Shown: in pieces, positions 47,983 to 57,236 of the stretch
How the letters are laid out: each line of letters opens with the position of its first letter
Numbering within the stretch: position 1 is the stretch's first letter
From: Woodsholea maritima DSM 17123
Lineage (GTDB): Bacteria > Pseudomonadota > Alphaproteobacteria > Caulobacterales > Maricaulaceae
Assembly (NCBI RefSeq): GCF_000382325.1
Contig: NZ_KB908059.1
Coordinates: 307,674 to 371,673, forward strand
Direction: 5' to 3'
DNA length: 64,000 bases
Position numbers and translations under genes: made by a program
The notes under the pieces: model-generated
Seen by the model: only the letters and a program-made list of their open reading frames with translations
Told to the model about the DNA's origin: nothing
Database searches by the model: none

Positions 47983-50643
47983 ATGCCTCAGTCCCAAGAT
48001 ATTCGCGCACGCCTGACCCGGGATGGATTGTCGGCCTTTGATGCGGCGGATTTCCTGGCCCGCCCCTTGCCGCTCAGCGATCACGATGATGAAGATAGCG
48101 ACCAAGACGGCGCGATGATGGCCGCGCCGCGCGCCTGGCCCGCCTGCGCCATGCAAGGCCTGGTCGCTTTGTGTCAACTTACCCCTGAGGATGCGCCCTA
48201 TGATGGCGCAGTGCTGATCACCCAGGGCCTGTCACGCCTGATGGATGGGTTTACGGGCGCAACGGCCGCGTTAGCCACGCAAGAGCTGGCCGCCAGTGTC
48301 ATCGCGCGCGAGGCTGCCCCTGTCGGTGCCCTATGGCGCGGCGAGGCCCGCCTGCCCGCCAAGCGCGTTGAACGTCATGAGCTGGAAACAGGCCCCGACC
48401 TCATCCAACGTATTCAGACCCATGCCATGGCCGATGCCGCCCAGGATGTGGGCAATCGCATTTTGCGTGACCGCCTGGAAGCGGTGGCGCTGGCGTGCGT
48501 GAATTGTGATGGCAGTGACGGCGAATGCTTTGATCCACGTCGCAACCGCGCGCTGGCGCGTGCAATCCGCGCCGCCCGCCGTGAAGGGGTCGCTGATAGC
48601 TTGATCGAGCGCGCAATCGCGCGCGCGCGCCAAGGCATTATTGATCCCGAGGCAGGGCTTGGCTGGGTCCCTGAAGCCCCCACCAAGTCTGAACTGCACC
48701 TGCCCTATGCCCTGTTTGATGGCGATGGCGCGCCTGAAGCTTTGCCCAATGGACAAAGCTTGAAACGCTTTATGAGCGATCTTAAAGAATGCCTGTGGAG
48801 CCATGGGGCCCCGGCGCTGATCTTCCACCCGGAAGACCGCTTAAATGCGGGTGCGGTCTTGAACCTCGCGCCTTTCATCACCGCCGAGGGTCTGGATGAA
48901 GACGGGCTTTCCCATGCCGCTCAGCTTTGGGGACAAGCCTTAAACACGCTGGAAGATCGCCCAGCCCTGGCGCTCGCCAATCTGGGCGCGGCGTTGACGC
49001 TGGCAAATTTTGCCTATGACAGTGATGATGCGCGTCATTTCGCGCGCACTTTAGTCGCCATTGTGCGGGAAGCCTCGCGCGCCCCGGTTATGCTTTATCA
49101 AGGTGAGGATGCAGGTCTCAACGCCTTCTTGGGCTTGGAAAGCTGGGGCGTCCATGCCTTGTCGTCCATCGCCCAGACGAACGCTGAGGGCCAGCGCAGC
49201 CTCAGCGCTTGTGTCGAAACCGCCCTCCACCATGCCGGGCTCAGCGCCGAGCAGATTGAAGCCGCGCGCCTCTATGCCCTGGGGCATAATAGCCTTGATG
49301 GGTTGCAAGCTGATTGGCTAAGTGCGCTAGAGCGTCTGGGCCTTTCTGAGCGTCACCTCATCCAGATCAACGCCATGATCAGCGAAGGCGCGCCGGTGCG
49401 CCATGCCTTTAACCGCTGGACGATCAGCGAAGACATCTGGCAGCGTTGCGGGCTTACCAGCGATCAGATTGAAAGCGTTGGCCCGGCCCTGTTAGAGGCC
49501 TTCGGCGTTAGCCCGCTCGACATCGAAACGGCAGAGCGCTGGGCCCATGGCGCAGGGCGTTTGGATGAATGCCCGCAGCTTGATTTCAGCCTGCGTGCCC
49601 TCTTTGCTGAACCCAGCGTCGAAGCCGCGATGGCCATGGCCCAAGCGGTGGAAACCGCGCTGGAAGGTGATGCAGGCCTTAGCCTCACCCTGCCTGGGCG
49701 TATCAGCATGGACGATATCGGTGATCTGGTGGCCTCTGCCGCGCGCCGCGGTCTTCGCAGCCTTAAAGTTCGCCGTGAAGGTGAGGATCTCTATGATCTA
49801 CTCAACACCGTCGAATATGAAAGCGGTGATTTTGGCCGCAAAGGGATCACCACCGAGCGGGTCGTCGAGAAAGTCGTCGAGAAATATATCGAGCGTCCGG
49901 CCGCGCGCCGCAAACTGCCCGATCGGCGCAAGGGCTATATCCAGAAAGCCACCGTTGGGGGTCATAAAGTCTATCTCCATACCGGTGAGTTTGATGATGG
50001 GGAGCTGGGCGAGATTTTCATCGACATGCATAAGGAAGGCGCAGCCTTCCGCTCGCTGATGAATAATTTCGCGATCTCCATCTCCATCGGTCTGCAATAT
50101 GGCGTACCCTTGGAAGAATATGTCGATGCCTATGTCTTCACCCGCTTTGAACCGGCCGGGCCTGTTGAGGGCAATGACAAGATCAAAACCGCGACCTCCA
50201 TTCTCGATTATCTCTTCCGCGAGCTGGGTGTCTCCTATCTGGAACGCGAAGACCTCGCCGAACATGATGCCCATGATGGCCGCGATCTAGCCGGTCTGGG
50301 CCGCGGGGTGGAGAAAGAAAAGCTCCTCAATCAGGACGCCACAAAGCTCATCTCCAAGGGCTTCTCGCGCGGGCAACTGCCCGACAATGTCGTGATGCTC
50401 GCCGATCCGCGCCGGGCACGCGCCGTCAATGCGCGCGAAGATGATGACGATTATCAAGGCGAGGATGAGGACGAAACCGGCCCAGCCTTTACCAGCGTTA
50501 CGACAAGCAATGTCCAGCCCCTCACCCGCCCCCAATCGCGCGATTATGCCGGTGATCCCTGCCCGGAATGCGGCCACTTCACCCTCATCGAAGAGGGCAG
50601 CCAGCATCATTGCGAGGCGTGCGACTGGAAAGGTGATCTTTAA
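47983..50643 (+). CDS. NrdJ-related (class II ribonucleotide reductase-like) protein with TSCPD domain, catalytic motifs not found
   Basis: 886 residues from the ATG at 47983 (GGAG 5 bases upstream). Residues about 640-760 (RRKLPDRRKGY..., KEGAAFRSLMNNFAI, GLQYGVPLEEYVDAY, TSILDYLFRELGVSYL) match closely the C-terminal region of B12-dependent NrdJ, and a zinc-ribbon CPEC...CEAC lies at about 859-880. Upstream, weak NrdJ-like segments remain (LANLGAALTLANFAYDSDDAR near 331; LTLPGRISMDD...GLRSLKVRREG near 568). The NPCGE-type loop and other reductase Cys are missing, and a CVNCDGSDGEC motif is at 171. So it is likely not a reductase. Alternative: a very divergent but active enzyme. Confidence 0.75.
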   Translation: MPQSQDIRARLTRDGLSAFDAADFLARPLPLSDHDDEDSDQDGAMMAAPRAWPACAMQGLVALCQLTPEDAPYDGAVLITQGLSRLMDGFTGATAALATQELAASVIAREAAPVGALWRGEARLPAKRVERHELETGPDLIQRIQTHAMADAAQDVGNRILRDRLEAVALACVNCDGSDGECFDPRRNRALARAIRAARREGVADSLIERAIARARQGIIDPEAGLGWVPEAPTKSELHLPYALFDGDGAPEALPNGQSLKRFMSDLKECLWSHGAPALIFHPEDRLNAGAVLNLAPFITAEGLDEDGLSHAAQLWGQALNTLEDRPALALANLGAALTLANFAYDSDDARHFARTLVAIVREASRAPVMLYQGEDAGLNAFLGLESWGVHALSSIAQTNAEGQRSLSACVETALHHAGLSAEQIEAARLYALGHNSLDGLQADWLSALERLGLSERHLIQINAMISEGAPVRHAFNRWTISEDIWQRCGLTSDQIESVGPALLEAFGVSPLDIETAERWAHGAGRLDECPQLDFSLRALFAEPSVEAAMAMAQAVETALEGDAGLSLTLPGRISMDDIGDLVASAARRGLRSLKVRREGEDLYDLLNTVEYESGDFGRKGITTERVVEKVVEKYIERPAARRKLPDRRKGYIQKATVGGHKVYLHTGEFDDGELGEIFIDMHKEGAAFRSLMNNFAISISIGLQYGVPLEEYVDAYVFTRFEPAGPVEGNDKIKTATSILDYLFRELGVSYLEREDLAEHDAHDGRDLAGLGRGVEKEKLLNQDATKLISKGFSRGQLPDNVVMLADPRRARAVNAREDDDDYQGEDEDETGPAFTSVTTSNVQPLTRPQSRDYAGDPCPECGHFTLIEEGSQHHCEACDWKGDL

Positions 50644-50659
50644 TGTGACCCTTGAAAGC

Positions 50660-50935
50660 TTAGGGCCATTGGCGCGAGGCGTGTAATAGTCGTAGAATTC
50701 GCAATCCCGCCGCGCTTTGAATATAAACCGCAATATAATTTGTGCGGATAATCAATTCTCGTGTGCCCTCAACGCGTCCGGGTCGGCCTTGATCTGGAAA
50801 ATCGCGAAGCTGGTCCGACGCCGCTTCAATATCGCCCTGCAAGGCCAAGGCAGCATCAAGATTATCAAGGGCAATATAATCAAGAATGGCAAAAAGATCA
50901 GTCTGCGCGTGACGCGACCAAATAATTTTAGTCAT
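50660..50935 (-). CDS. RelE/ParE family toxin
   Basis: 91-residue basic protein of the RelE/ParE superfamily: SRHAQTDLFAILDYIA at the N-terminus, DFPDQGRPGRVEGTRELII in the middle and the C-terminal ILRLLHASRQWP. Family members either cleave ribosome-bound mRNA or inhibit gyrase; which applies cannot be told. It overlaps the end of the antitoxin gene by 8 bases, so the two are translationally coupled, and is convergent with the NrdJ-like gene 17 bases away. Confidence 0.85.
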   Translation of the reverse strand: MTKIIWSRHAQTDLFAILDYIALDNLDAALALQGDIEAASDQLRDFPDQGRPGRVEGTRELIIRTNYIAVYIQSAAGLRILRLLHASRQWP

Positions 50936-51221
50936 GGTTAGGGGGAGTTAGGCGCGAACGCGCCGCCGCCATAAACTCATCATGATCACGATCCCCCGTC
51001 TCATCGTGTAAAGCTTCATGAACTTTATCGCGAAACCAGCGATCATAGGCAACAGGATCACTCGTTAACCCAACCGGCAACCCCCCTTCGGCGACAACAC
51101 GGGTCAGCAAAATACGCACCGCATCCGATAAGGTTAAACCCATATCCGCCAAAACCGCGTGAGCGCGACTTTTCAAGTGATTATCGACACGTACATGCAG
51201 CATGCTGGTTTGTGTTGGCAT
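50928..51221 (-). CDS. RelB/DinJ family antitoxin
   Basis: 97 residues from the ATG at 51221, with AAAGGAG about 9 bases upstream; a longer frame to 51383 is not supported. The N-terminal ribbon-helix-helix MLHVRVDNHLKSRAHAVLADMGLTLSDAVRILLTRV is the RelB/DinJ DNA-binding domain; the C-terminal part is acidic and would wrap the toxin. It should repress its own promoter. Confidence 0.88.
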   Translation of the reverse strand: MPTQTSMLHVRVDNHLKSRAHAVLADMGLTLSDAVRILLTRVVAEGGLPVGLTSDPVAYDRWFRDKVHEALHDETGDRDHDEFMAAARSRLTPPNHD

Positions 51222-51248
51222 TTCGAAACTCCTTTGCCTTATATTGCC

Positions 51249-51260
51249 TCTCAATTGAGA
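51249..51260. promoter_or_regulatory. Candidate operator of the toxin-antitoxin operon
   Basis: Perfect 12-base palindrome TCTCAATTGAGA, 28 bases upstream of the antitoxin ATG, next to an AT-rich stretch that could be the -10. Fits autoregulation by a ribbon-helix-helix antitoxin. Confidence 0.5.
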
Positions 51261-51324
51261 TACGCGCAAGGGGCGGCATCGAACTTGCTCTGAGCCATAG
51301 CAATTATCAGTTTTGGGGTGCAGC

Positions 51325-51822
51325 ATGCCTATTATGAAACAGATTTTACTCGCTTTGGTTTTTTGGGGTGTAGGGCTGGGCACAGCACACGCCCAGAACG
51401 CCAGCGAGATTGCGCGGATTCAGGCCGGGCAATCGTGTGCTGGATGTAATCTGTTTCAGGCCGATCTCAGCTATCACGACCTTCCCAATATTGATGTCTC
51501 AGGCGCGCGTCTGCGCCAGGCCGATTTGAGCCTTTCGACCATGAATGGCGCACGCTTTGTGGGGACCAATCTATCCGTGGCCAATTTGTTTGGCGCACGC
51601 TTTACCAACGCCAACTTCCGCAATGCCAATCTGGATGGCGCGAATTTGGTAGGGGCCTATTTTGGCGGTGCAGACTTCACAGGCGCGCATTTTGTAGGGG
51701 CCAATCTTTCTGGGGCGGAAATGGGCGCTGCACACGGCCTCACCCAAACTCAGCTCAATTCTGCCTGTGGTGACAGCTCCACTGAACTGCCCGCAGGGCT
51801 ACACATAACACCCTGTCACTAA
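51325..51822 (+). CDS. Exported pentapeptide-repeat protein
   Basis: 165 residues from the ATG at 51325 (an ATG at 51334 is close behind). A signal peptide (residues 1-24, ending THAQ) is followed by CAGCNLFQADL and about 17 pentapeptide repeats of A(N/D)LxX type, forming a right-handed beta-helix; the C-terminus has a Cys (SACGDSS...CH) that may bond with the N-terminal CxxC. Paralogue of the next gene. Confidence 0.8.
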   Translation: MPIMKQILLALVFWGVGLGTAHAQNASEIARIQAGQSCAGCNLFQADLSYHDLPNIDVSGARLRQADLSLSTMNGARFVGTNLSVANLFGARFTNANFRNANLDGANLVGAYFGGADFTGAHFVGANLSGAEMGAAHGLTQTQLNSACGDSSTELPAGLHITPCH

Positions 51823-51887
51823 TTGGTGCTCAAGACTTACTGTAATTTAAGTCGGCTTTTGCCTTCAGGCCCGGTATCAATATATCC

Positions 51888-53537
51888 ATGATGATTGGAG
51901 TCTTAGTTCTAGCCGCTGTTTTGACAGGTGAAGGTGTGGGCCCCACGGGCGAAGCGCATATGCGCACCGTCAGCTATGCCAGTGCTGCAAGTTCTACCGG
52001 TGGCCCCCATCGCCGCTTGGTGATTGGCGGCGATTGCCAGGGCTGTGACTTTGCCGCTCAAAACCTGGCCGGTGCCCGTATCGAAGATGGCCGCTTTCAA
52101 GGCGCGAATTTTTCTGACGCCGCCATGATGGAAGCGCGCTTTAATGACGTCAATCTGACCGGCGTCAATATGAGCGATGTGCAGCTTTCCCAAGCCCGTT
52201 TTAATGATGTGAATTTTACTGGGGCTCACCTTCGCGGCACGCGCTTTGCCAATGCTGTTTTCGTCCATGTTGATCTGTCGGGCAGCAATTTGGACGAGAC
52301 TTTCTTTGTTGGTGGAGTATTGCGCCATGTGCGCGCCAATAATGCCTCGATACGCTCGGCGCAGTGGATCAATACCTCCGTTGAACATGGCGAGTTTCAG
52401 CGCTCTGACCTACGTGAAAGCGACATGACCGGCTTTCGTGCCGACACGATCGATTTTACCCAATCGGATATGCGCGGGGTCAATCTGACCGGTGCCCGCT
52501 TTGCCAATGTCGACTTCACCGATGCCGATTTGCGCGATGTTGTAGGCTTTGAACATGCTGAATTCATCAATGTTTGCGCAACGGATAAGTTTTCGATTTT
52601 ACGGCGCTATGTCGATGAAAGCTGCAATCGCCAAACTGTCGACACACAACATGATCACGAGACGGAGAGCCCCGAACACGAGCAGGAAACACACCGCAAT
52701 CATGATATTCGCGTCTATGTTCGCGAGGAACGCCTGCGCACCTTAGAAGCCGAGCGCGAGCAAATTCGTATTGCCCGCCTGGCCTTTGAAGAAGCCCTGC
52801 GCAATCTTGAACAGACCGAGTTTTCCCCGCGCCGCGGCGGCAGCGAAACCCTGGATGCGGCGCGCCACGGAGTTCAAGATGCGGCTGAAGCTCTCGCTGA
52901 CGCGGAAATTGACCTGAATGCCCGCTTAGAAGCAGCCCGCCAAAACGCTATCGAAGAAAGCGAATGGGAAAGCGAATTGGAATTCGTTCAATCACGTGAA
53001 CGCAACAGCCACAAAATTGAACCCCCAACCTATATCATTCCACCCGCCCCGCCGGTACCGGCCAGTGAAGTGCCGCCCCTGCCTGAATTGCGCGCAGAAG
53101 AGAGCAATCAAGACATTGCCGCGCAAATCCGCCAGATGGTGCGTGAGCGCACCCGTCAAGTCCGCGAACAGGCCGCGCAAAGCGCCCAACGTTCACGAGA
53201 GCAAGCGCGTGAAGATGCCCGTTTGTCGCGGGAAGCCGCGCGTGAAGCCGCCGGGGAAGCCCGCGCCGCTATTGTGGAACAACGCCGCCAAGAAACCGCC
53301 CAGCGTCTTCGCGAGAACGCCCCCCTGCGCATGAATATGGGCGGCGTGCAGATGTTTGCCACTGAAGATGGCTTTGAAATGCGCGCTGGCGATGTCGTGA
53401 TGCAATTTGATAGCGAAGGTGGGTTTATCCGCGAGGGCGACAATGAGTTTTTGAGCATCACCCCGCCTGCGCCCCCAAACAATAGTGAGGCTCCAGAGGT
53501 TCCAGAGGTTCCAGAGCGCCCAGAACCGCGCCCTTAA
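51888..53537 (+). CDS. Pentapeptide-repeat protein with coiled-coil C-terminal region
   Basis: 549 residues, signal peptide or anchor at about 1-20. Residues 48-230 hold pentapeptide repeats opened by GGDCQGCDF and capped by a Cys-containing segment (VCATDKF...DESC). A His/Glu-rich stretch (about 250-275) leads to a long charged coiled coil (about 280-370), a Pro-rich hinge (IIPPAPPVPASEVPPLP), a second Arg/Glu/Ala coiled coil (about 400-480) and a beta-rich C-terminus ending in a Pro/Glu tail (EAPEVPEVPERPEPRP). No known domain fits after residue 240. Same strand, 65 bases after the smaller paralogue. Confidence 0.75.
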   Translation: MMIGVLVLAAVLTGEGVGPTGEAHMRTVSYASAASSTGGPHRRLVIGGDCQGCDFAAQNLAGARIEDGRFQGANFSDAAMMEARFNDVNLTGVNMSDVQLSQARFNDVNFTGAHLRGTRFANAVFVHVDLSGSNLDETFFVGGVLRHVRANNASIRSAQWINTSVEHGEFQRSDLRESDMTGFRADTIDFTQSDMRGVNLTGARFANVDFTDADLRDVVGFEHAEFINVCATDKFSILRRYVDESCNRQTVDTQHDHETESPEHEQETHRNHDIRVYVREERLRTLEAEREQIRIARLAFEEALRNLEQTEFSPRRGGSETLDAARHGVQDAAEALADAEIDLNARLEAARQNAIEESEWESELEFVQSRERNSHKIEPPTYIIPPAPPVPASEVPPLPELRAEESNQDIAAQIRQMVRERTRQVREQAAQSAQRSREQAREDARLSREAAREAAGEARAAIVEQRRQETAQRLRENAPLRMNMGGVQMFATEDGFEMRAGDVVMQFDSEGGFIREGDNEFLSITPPAPPNNSEAPEVPEVPERPEPRP

Positions 53538-53585
53538 AGATCAAGCGCGCGCGGCACTCATCAGCCTTGATATTGAGATGACACA

Positions 53586-53615
53586 AAAAACGGCCCTCAT
53601 GAGAGAGCCGTTTTT
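53586..53615. terminator. Bidirectional terminator, pentapeptide gene / aspS
   Basis: Arms AAAAAACGGC-CTC and GAG-GCCGTTTTTT with one mismatched pair each side of the ATGA loop; T-runs on both strands. Separates convergent genes. Confidence 0.85.
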
Positions 53616-53636
53616 TTGTTCACGCCATAAAAGGGC

Positions 53637-55451
53637 TTAGGCCTTTTTGTCCTGAGGGATCACTGTGCGCAGATGCAACTCTTTTAATTGAGCCGGTTGC
53701 GCAGGTGCAGGCGCATTCATCATCAAATCACGCGCCTGTTGATCTTTCGGGAACATCACGACTTCGCGCAGGTTTTCAACATCGGCCAGGATCATCACAA
53801 TCCGGTCAACGCCTGGTGCAATACCAGCGTGCGGCGGCGCGCCATAGCGGAAGGCATTGAGCATGCCGCCGAAGGCTTCTTCCACAACTTCAGGGCCATA
53901 ACCCGCGATTTCAAAGGCTTTCAGCATCACATCCGGGCGGTGGTTCCGCACCGCGCCGGAGGACAGCTCAATCCCGTTACACACAATGTCATATTGGAAG
54001 GCGCGCATTGCCAAAATCTCTTCGGTGTTGGACGGGTCCAACGCCATGAAGTGATCCATATCGTATTGCGGCATAGAGAAGGGGTTGTGCGAGAAATCGA
54101 CCTTCTTATTGTCCTCATCCCATTCATACATCGGGAAGTCGACAATCCAGCAGAATTTGAAAATGTCTTTTTCATAAAGATCAAGCTCTTGGCCGACGAC
54201 ATTGCGCGCGCGCCCGGCAAAGCTGGCGAAATCTTTCGGCAAACCGGCCGCGAAGAAGACCGCATCACCGTCATGAAGGCCCAGCTGAGTACGAATCGCC
54301 TCGGTCCGCTCCTCACCAATGTTTTTCGCAATCGGGCCAGCGCCTTCCAGCTTGCCTTCAGCTTCGCGGAAGAAGATATAGCCCAGACCGGGCTGGCCTT
54401 CTTTTTGCGCCCAGGCATTCATGCGGTCACAGAAGGCGCGGCTGCCGCCCTTCGGTGCTGGGATGGCCCAAACCTCAACCTTGGGGTTCTTTTCGATCAT
54501 GCCTGCGAAGACTTTAAAGCCTGAGCCGGCAAAATGCTCGGTCACCGCTTCCATCACGATCGGGTTGCGCAGATCGGGCTTATCAGAGCCATATTTGCGC
54601 ATCGCATCTTCATAGGTGATGCGCGGGAATGGCGCAGGCGTCACCGTTTTGCCATTGGCAAACTCTTCGAACACGCCCTGCATCACCGGCTCAATCACCG
54701 AGAACACATCTTCCTGGGTGGCAAAGCTCATTTCCATATCGAGCTGATAGAACTCACCCGGCGCACGGTCGGCGCGCGCATCTTCATCGCGAAAGCAGGG
54801 CGCGATCTGGAAATAGCGATCAAAGCCAGAGACCATGATCAACTGCTTGAACTGCTGGGGGGCCTGGGGCAGCGCATAGAAGGACCCTGGGTGCAAACGC
54901 GAAGGCACCAGGAAGTCGCGCGCGCCTTCAGGCGAAGACGCCGTCAAGATCGGGGTCTGATATTCGGTAAAATTCTCATCCTGCATCCGACGACGCAGAG
55001 AATCGATGATTTTAGAGCGCAAAACGATCCGCTTGTGCAGGCTTTCACGGCGTAAATCCAAGAAGCGGTTCTTCAAACGCACTTCTTCAGACCATTCTGG
55101 CTCACCAAAGACCGGCAATGGCAATTCCTGGGCTTCAGACTGAACCTCAAAGCTTTCAATGCGCACTTCAATCGCACCCGTGTCGAGGTTTTCATTGACC
55201 GCTTCACCATCGCGCGCCACGACCTTACCCGTTATCGTGATAACGCTTTCAACGCGCATGCGCTCAATACGCTCAAAGTCGGAAAACTCTGGCTCTACAA
55301 CACATTGGGTCAGACCATAATGGTCACGAAGGTCCACAAATAACAGACCACCATGGTCGCGTTTGCGGTGGATCCATCCAGAAATACGCACGGTTTCGCC
55401 GACATGGGCTGAGCGTAATTCTCCACAAGTATGGGTACGATAAACGTGCAT
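53637..55451 (-). CDS. aspS: Aspartyl-tRNA synthetase
   Basis: Class II synthetase of 604 residues with the bacterial layout: OB-fold anticodon-binding domain ([26 protein letters not shown]), catalytic core with motif 2 [27 protein letters not shown] insertion, and motif 3 [18 protein letters not shown]. Many Alphaproteobacteria have a non-discriminating AspRS that also charges tRNA-Asn; this was not decidable here. It pairs functionally with the two tRNA-Asp genes. Confidence 0.95.
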   Translation of the reverse strand: MHVYRTHTCGELRSAHVGETVRISGWIHRKRDHGGLLFVDLRDHYGLTQCVVEPEFSDFERIERMRVESVITITGKVVARDGEAVNENLDTGAIEVRIESFEVQSEAQELPLPVFGEPEWSEEVRLKNRFLDLRRESLHKRIVLRSKIIDSLRRRMQDENFTEYQTPILTASSPEGARDFLVPSRLHPGSFYALPQAPQQFKQLIMVSGFDRYFQIAPCFRDEDARADRAPGEFYQLDMEMSFATQEDVFSVIEPVMQGVFEEFANGKTVTPAPFPRITYEDAMRKYGSDKPDLRNPIVMEAVTEHFAGSGFKVFAGMIEKNPKVEVWAIPAPKGGSRAFCDRMNAWAQKEGQPGLGYIFFREAEGKLEGAGPIAKNIGEERTEAIRTQLGLHDGDAVFFAAGLPKDFASFAGRARNVVGQELDLYEKDIFKFCWIVDFPMYEWDEDNKKVDFSHNPFSMPQYDMDHFMALDPSNTEEILAMRAFQYDIVCNGIELSSGAVRNHRPDVMLKAFEIAGYGPEVVEEAFGGMLNAFRYGAPPHAGIAPGVDRIVMILADVENLREVVMFPKDQQARDLMMNAPAPAQPAQLKELHLRTVIPQDKKA

Positions 55452-55779
55452 GAGCGTGAGTTCCGTCGACAGGTGTCAGGCCAGAGAAAAAGGTTTCCCG
55501 CGAAAAGGCGACGGAATGGCCATAAAGTCAAGGTGAGCACAGTAGTCCACCCCCCAATGAGTGCAGTTGCCCCCCCTATGCGCCCCGTCTCAGCCATAGG
55601 CGATGGCCAGCAAAATCCCGTCAGCGGCACGTCATGCGGTATGGGGGCGAGAATCCTCACATGAGTTTCATTTTAAGACGTGAGTAAAAACTTACTTTTT
55701 GCCCTTGACCTCCATCTTCCCCCTCGCTATACCCAAGATGTGAGTGATTGCTCACTTACTAACTTGAAAGGGACAGATT
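55452..55779. other. Divergent intergenic region aspS / tetR-plsC
   Basis: 328 bases without a gene. The left part should carry the aspS promoter on the minus strand (CTTGAC candidate near 55530); the right part holds the tetR promoter and two operators listed separately. A 116-codon frame on the minus strand here looks accidental. Confidence 0.5.
55680..55755 (+). promoter_or_regulatory. TetR-controlled promoter with two operators
   Basis: A good promoter TTGACC (55705-55710) - 17 bases - TATACC (55728-55733). Operator 1, GTGAGTAAAAACTTAC (55680-55695), abuts the -35; operator 2, GTGAGTGATTGCTCAC (55740-55755), covers the expected start. Both follow GTGAGT-N4-ACTYAC with small changes. The layout fits autorepression by the TetR protein just downstream and control of the whole plsC cluster. 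Confidence 0.65.
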
Positions 55780-56391
55780 ATGAGTGACATGCCTATTACC
55801 CGCCCACCGGCAAAACCCGTAACCCCCGATGCCAGCCCGGCCAAGGCCCGCGTTGAACGCGCCGCTTTGCAGTTGTTTGCCCAACAAGGCGTCGATCGGG
55901 TTTCGATCAAGCAAATTGCCTATGGTGCCAATTTGTCTGAGGGCGCGATGTATCGCCATTATCGCAGCAAGGATGAGCTGGCGCGCGCCATGTTCGAAGC
56001 CGTTCACAAGCGCTTGTTCGAGCTGGTCACCGCCGCCATGGCCAAGGCCACCAGTTTTGAAGGCGCATTAGAAGGCGTCATCCGGGTCTTCTGTGAGGAA
56101 GCCGATAAGGATGAAGTGCTGTTTGCGTACTATTTGGGTCATGTAGACCGTTTTGCGGGCACCCATCACCCCGATCGTCCAGATCCGGTGAGCGCGATGA
56201 TGATGCGCGTCAAAGCCGCCATGGATGACGGCCTGATCCCGCAGGGCGATCCTGAAGTTAAAACCGCCATGGCCCTGGGTGTGGTCATGCAATTGGCCAC
56301 CCATCGTATGCTGGGCCGCGTTAAAGCCCGGATGTGCGATCACATCCACACCATGACCAAAGGCGCGATGGCCGTTTTACAAACGGCCTAA
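55780..56391 (+). CDS. TetR family transcriptional regulator
   Basis: 203 residues. The helix-turn-helix region (about 20-65) reads AALQLFAQQGVDRVSIKQIAYGANLSEGAMYRHYRSKDELAR, the classical TetR form. Two matching inverted repeats lie in its promoter. It heads a plus-strand cluster with an acyltransferase and a lysophospholipid-transporter-like MFS protein, so its ligand is probably a membrane-lipid metabolite or membrane-active agent (inference). Confidence 0.9.
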   Translation: MSDMPITRPPAKPVTPDASPAKARVERAALQLFAQQGVDRVSIKQIAYGANLSEGAMYRHYRSKDELARAMFEAVHKRLFELVTAAMAKATSFEGALEGVIRVFCEEADKDEVLFAYYLGHVDRFAGTHHPDRPDPVSAMMMRVKAAMDDGLIPQGDPEVKTAMALGVVMQLATHRMLGRVKARMCDHIHTMTKGAMAVLQTA

Positions 56392-56441
56392 GCCCTCACC
56401 TCTCCCCATATCTCCACACTGATGAGCGAAAGGTCCACCCC

Positions 56442-57236
56442 ATGCGTGCGATCCTGTTTCAACTGGCCTATTATAGTGTCTCGATTGTTTATGCGCTGAT
56501 GTGCTTCATCGCTGCGCTGCTGCCCGGTCGCTGGCTGCTCTCGCGCCTCATTCAGGCCTACAGCTTGACCATGGTGGGCGTGATGCGAGTGTTCGGCGGC
56601 ATCCAGATCGAAGTGCGCGGCCAGGCCCATCTACCCCAAGGCCCGGCGCTGATCGGAGCCAAGCATCAAAGCTGGGGCGATGGCTATGTAATGAGCGCGC
56701 TGATCCCTGATTTGGGCTTTGTCTGCGGCGATCATCTGGCCCGCATCCCCTTGATTGGCCATATCCTGCGCAAGCTGGGCGCAGTGGTCGTCAATAATTG
56801 CGGCGGCGATCATGCCCGCGCCACGATGGATGATGCCATCACCCGCTTTGCCCGTGAAGAGCGCCATTTGCTGATCTATCCGGAAGGGCATCTGTCCGCC
56901 GTGGGGGAAAGCCATCGCTATCGCAAGGGCATCTGGCATCTCTATCAGGCGCTGAACCGGCCTTGCGTGCCTGTAGCGACCAATTTAGGCCTGGCCTGGC
57001 CCCAGCAAAGCTGGACCAAATATCCCGGTAAAGTCGTCGTTGAGTTTTTAGACCCCATCGCGCCGGGCCTGGATAAAGACAGCTTCATGGCTGAGCTGGA
57101 AACCCGCATTGAAACGCGCACCCGCGCCTTGATCGAAGAAGGCCTTGGCCAAACCCGCTATGCCCGTCACTATGGTCATTTACGCCAAGACCAGACGCGC
57201 CCATCACGCCCCCTGATCGAAGGAGATTGGGCATGA
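56442..57236 (+). CDS. plsC: 1-acyl-sn-glycerol-3-phosphate acyltransferase
   Basis: Acylates lysophosphatidic acid at sn-2. 264 residues from the ATG at 56442. N-terminal membrane hairpin, then the PlsC motifs: HQSWGD (HX4D) near residue 72, GDHLARIP (motif II region) and YPEGH (motif III) near 145. The gene symbol rests on the family; it could be an alternative lysophospholipid acyltransferase, as the MFS partner suggests. Overlaps the MFS gene by ATGA. Confidence 0.85.
   Translation: MRAILFQLAYYSVSIVYALMCFIAALLPGRWLLSRLIQAYSLTMVGVMRVFGGIQIEVRGQAHLPQGPALIGAKHQSWGDGYVMSALIPDLGFVCGDHLARIPLIGHILRKLGAVVVNNCGGDHARATMDDAITRFAREERHLLIYPEGHLSAVGESHRYRKGIWHLYQALNRPCVPVATNLGLAWPQQSWTKYPGKVVVEFLDPIAPGLDKDSFMAELETRIETRTRALIEEGLGQTRYARHYGHLRQDQTRPSRPLIEGDWA

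Noticed and set aside
53688..54524. 278-codon plus-strand frame
   Set aside because: Antisense to aspS; translation shows no domain.
55310..55660. 116-codon minus-strand frame before aspS
   Set aside because: Overlaps the aspS start in another frame, no SD and no family; more likely the promoter region.
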